DNA of 64,000 bases from Labrys okinawensis (GTDB taxonomy: Bacteria > Pseudomonadota > Alphaproteobacteria > Rhizobiales > Labraceae): positions 558,001-622,000 of the forward strand of contig NZ_PUEJ01000003.1 of the NCBI RefSeq assembly GCF_002982075.1. Direction: 5' to 3'. A program made the translations under genes and the position numbers. Position 1 is the stretch's first letter; every line of letters begins with the position of its first letter. Under the pieces are notes generated by a model. The model was not told where the DNA came from and did no database searches. It was given only the letters and a program-made list of their open reading frames with translations. Positions 62,015-64,000 of the stretch are shown in pieces.

Positions 62015-62785
62015 TTACGGTCCCGCCTTGAACAGGGCGAATTCCTCGGCCGTCACGCGATCGAGATGCTCGCGATAGGCATCATGGTGGCGGTGCGACG
62101 GGCCAATCCGGCCGAAGGACAGCTGGGCCTCGCCGTCGGGGCGGATAGGCACCAGGGCGATGGCTGCCGAGACCGGCGTGAGCTGCGTACCGCGGCCGGC
62201 GCGCAGCGAGGTCAGGATACCGTACATCGCGCCCGTATGCGTCGGACGGCCGACCACCGCCACCCGGTACTGGCCGCTGATGGAGGTCACCAGATAGACA
62301 TGGCCTGACTGGTTCGGCACCGAGACCTCGCCCTGCTGGTTGAAGCCGGTGTCGAGGCGCTCGGCCTCACGGAAGATCAGGCGGGAGGCGCTGTCGCTCC
62401 AGGATATTTCGGTGCGATAGGCAAACACCGCGCCGGCCTCGCCGAAGGAGGGGCGCAAAGTAAGGTAATTGCCGGTGAGCCAGGACACTGCCGCCTTGGT
62501 GTAGGAGCCCAGATGGTCCGGCGCCGTGCCGCCCCCCGGAGCAGCTATCGGGGCGGAGGCATGGTCTGCATGGCGCAAGTCGGTGCCGAGGGCTTCCTCC
62601 AGGCGGATGACGGTGGCGAGGGTGAAGGGGCGACGGCCGGACAGGGCCTTTTCCAGGGTCGATAGGCTGATCTTGGCCTTTTCGGCGAGGGTCTGGCGCG
62701 AGATGCGCCGGCGTGCCAGAGCCTCGCGCACCGCGAGCGTAATCTGGTGGGCTTGTTCGCTGGAAAACTCGCTGTCGGATGACAC
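62015..62785 (-). CDS. XRE-type helix-turn-helix regulator with sensor-like C-terminal domain
   Basis: 256 residues from GTG 62785, which has AGGA about ten bases upstream; the open frame to 62920 lacks support. N-terminal HTH (ALARRRISRQTLAEKAKISL then LSTLEKALSGRRPFT). The C-terminal 150 residues (YLTLRPSFGEAGAVFAYRTE ... GHVYLVTSISGQYRVAVVGR) form an unrecognised beta-rich domain, perhaps a ligand sensor. It is divergent from the VIT-domain gene, which is its likely target. Confidence 0.8.
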   Translation of the reverse strand: MSSDSEFSSEQAHQITLAVREALARRRISRQTLAEKAKISLSTLEKALSGRRPFTLATVIRLEEALGTDLRHADHASAPIAAPGGGTAPDHLGSYTKAAVSWLTGNYLTLRPSFGEAGAVFAYRTEISWSDSASRLIFREAERLDTGFNQQGEVSVPNQSGHVYLVTSISGQYRVAVVGRPTHTGAMYGILTSLRAGRGTQLTPVSAAIALVPIRPDGEAQLSFGRIGPSHRHHDAYREHLDRVTAEEFALFKAGP

Positions 62786-63011
62786 GGGGCTGGTCCTGCT
62801 GAAGCGATCACGCTGACCAGGCCTGATGACCGGCCGTCGCGCACAATCACGTACAAAACCGGACATTGCCGCAGGAGGCCACCGCCGGCAAGGCGCTTTG
62901 TGACGGAATATGCCTAACAAACGCGGTTAATGAAGCTCGTACGCACAGTCCTCGCGAGAGCAGAACGGGACCAGGCCGACTGAGGCCAGACAGCGTTCAA
63001 TCGAGGACGAC

Positions 63012-64000
63012 ATGCACATGAACCAAGCGGTTGCCGGCCGCCAAACCGGCAGACGACGGCACCCTCATTCCGGTATCGGCCGCCGCGCTATGGGGGCGCT
63101 GGCCGAGCGTTTTCTCATGGTGGTGCTGATCCTTGCGACCTTCCTGCTCTTCGTTGTCGGCGCCTATGCCTCGCCCCGCGTCACCGTCGACGACGTCAAG
63201 GCGGGTTCCTTGCTGCTGCGCACCGAGGATCCAGGTAGTTATGTCGAGGCCGTCCGGACGGCCACCGACGTCCAACTCGGCGTGAGCGGTCCGACCATTC
63301 GCGCCACCGTGACGCAGATGTTCCACAATCCGGGCAAAAGCTGGGTTGAGGGCATCTATGTCTTCCCGCTGCCCGACGGTGCCGCCGTCGACACCATGAA
63401 GATGGTGGTCGGCCAGCGCGTGGTCGTCGCCGACATCAAGGAAAAGCAGCAGGCCAAGCTGGTCTATGAGCGTGCCAAGGCCGAGGGCAAGAAGGCCGCG
63501 CTGGTCGAACAGCAGCGGCCGAACATGTTCATGAATTCGATCGCCAATATCGGCCCCGGCGACACGGTGGTGATCCAGATCGAATATCAGGAGCCCGTGC
63601 GCCAGGCCGACAACACTTTCTCCCTCCGCGTACCGCTGGTGGTGGCGCCGCGCTTCTCGCCGAGCACGGTCGGCGCCGGCTCGGCCGAGACCGTGACCTT
63701 CCAGGACAAGTCGGGCTGGGGCGCTGTCACGCCGGCTCCGGCATCGGGTCAGGTGCCGCAGGCGCCGGTGCTCGATCCGCGCGAGAATGCGCCGGTCAAT
63801 CCCGTGCAGATCCGCATCGATCTCGATGCCGGCTTTGCGCTGGGCGAGGTGAAGAGCACCTTTCATCCCATCAAGATCACCGAGAAGGGGCCCCGGGCCC
63901 GTCATATCGAACTGGCTTCGGGGCCGGTGCCTTCGGATCGCGATTTCGAATTGACCTGGCAGGCCCAGCCCAGCCAGACGCCCTCCGTCGGCCTGTTTCG
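63012..64000 (+). CDS. VIT-domain protein, marine-proteobacterial sortase target type (5' part)
   Basis: At least 329 codons from ATG 63012 (GAGGAC upstream), open to the window edge. A cytoplasmic N-terminus (RRRHPHSGIGRRAM) leads into one membrane helix (MVVLILATFLLFVVGAYA), then a VIT domain: VTQMFHNPGKSWVEGIYVFP, IKEKQQAKLVYERAKAEGKK and NIGPGDTVVIQIEYQEP. In this family a von Willebrand A domain and a C-terminal sorting signal follow, and a dedicated sortase gene usually lies next to it. Those parts are outside the window. The regulator encoded at 62015 is divergent across 226 bases. Confidence 0.85.
   Translation, partial: MHMNQAVAGRQTGRRRHPHSGIGRRAMGALAERFLMVVLILATFLLFVVGAYASPRVTVDDVKAGSLLLRTEDPGSYVEAVRTATDVQLGVSGPTIRATVTQMFHNPGKSWVEGIYVFPLPDGAAVDTMKMVVGQRVVVADIKEKQQAKLVYERAKAEGKKAALVEQQRPNMFMNSIANIGPGDTVVIQIEYQEPVRQADNTFSLRVPLVVAPRFSPSTVGAGSAETVTFQDKSGWGAVTPAPASGQVPQAPVLDPRENAPVNPVQIRIDLDAGFALGEVKSTFHPIKITEKGPRARHIELASGPVPSDRDFELTWQAQPSQTPSVGLF

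Noticed and set aside
1..64000. tRNA, rRNA, CRISPR array, insertion sequence or integrase
   Set aside because: No cloverleaf with a T-loop consensus, no rRNA segments, no regularly spaced direct repeats and no transposase or integrase motif were seen on either strand.

Overview
The window is GC-rich, densely coded DNA from an alphaproteobacterium, most likely of the Hyphomicrobiales (Rhizobiales). The evidence is an imuA-imuB-dnaE2 mutagenesis operon behind an alphaproteobacterial SOS box (GAAC-N7-GAAC), DUF1289, DUF971 and Porin_2-type proteins, and many short palindromic intergenic repeats of the kind common in that order. The species cannot be named. No rRNA, tRNA, CRISPR array or insertion sequence was seen; the window looks chromosomal.

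Layout. 1-4.2 kb: end of an NMT1/THI5-type binding protein, a dihydropyrimidinase/hydantoinase, a DUF1349 protein and an M20-type N-carbamoyl amidase, together a reductive pyrimidine or hydantoin degradation set. 4.4-15.1 kb: housekeeping and peptide or amino-acid enzymes (thioesterase, DUF4239 membrane protein, M23-like protein, aldo/keto reductase with divergent LysR regulator, threonine dehydratase, prolyl oligopeptidase, M20 amidohydrolase, pgi). 15.1-16.4 kb: a visibly AT-rich island with a small lipoprotein gene behind a second perfect SOS box, and a gene broken by one extra C. 16.8-24.8 kb: an M19 dipeptidase, then the SOS operon imuA-imuB-dnaE2 followed by an endonuclease III-like gene. 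24.9-26.4 kb: a SulP transporter. 26.6-38.0 kb: two complete BMP-type (nucleoside/nucleobase class) ABC importers flanking a cytosine-deaminase-like hydrolase.

38.0-43.4 kb is the most notable region. A GntR/FCD regulator is divergent from two Rieske-oxygenase catalytic subunits that have both lost the Rieske cluster. They are followed by a reductase that carries a Rieske domain at its N-terminus and by a glutathione S-transferase. This is the architecture of the NdmC-NdmD-NdmE N-demethylase known from bacterial caffeine degradation, but with two NdmC-like subunits. With the neighbouring nucleobase-type importers and deaminase, it suggests uptake and oxidative N-demethylation of a methylated purine or related heterocycle.

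43.5-64 kb: dusA, a metallo-beta-lactamase-fold hydrolase, a porin-like mini-protein, divergent cobT and cobS, a DUF1289 protein, an orphan amino-acid binding protein, a beta-hydroxyacid dehydrogenase and a CmlA/FloR-family exporter. The exporter is preceded by a nine-codon leader peptide and mutually exclusive hairpins (an apparent translational attenuator). Then come an unidentified small RNA with its own promoter and terminator, an enoyl-CoA hydratase, two EamA transporters, a sarcosine-oxidase-like flavoenzyme, moaA, DUF971, an L,D-transpeptidase, an SDR with divergent ArsR-type regulator, a rhodanese, an XRE-type regulator, and the start of a VIT-domain sortase-target protein that runs off the right edge.
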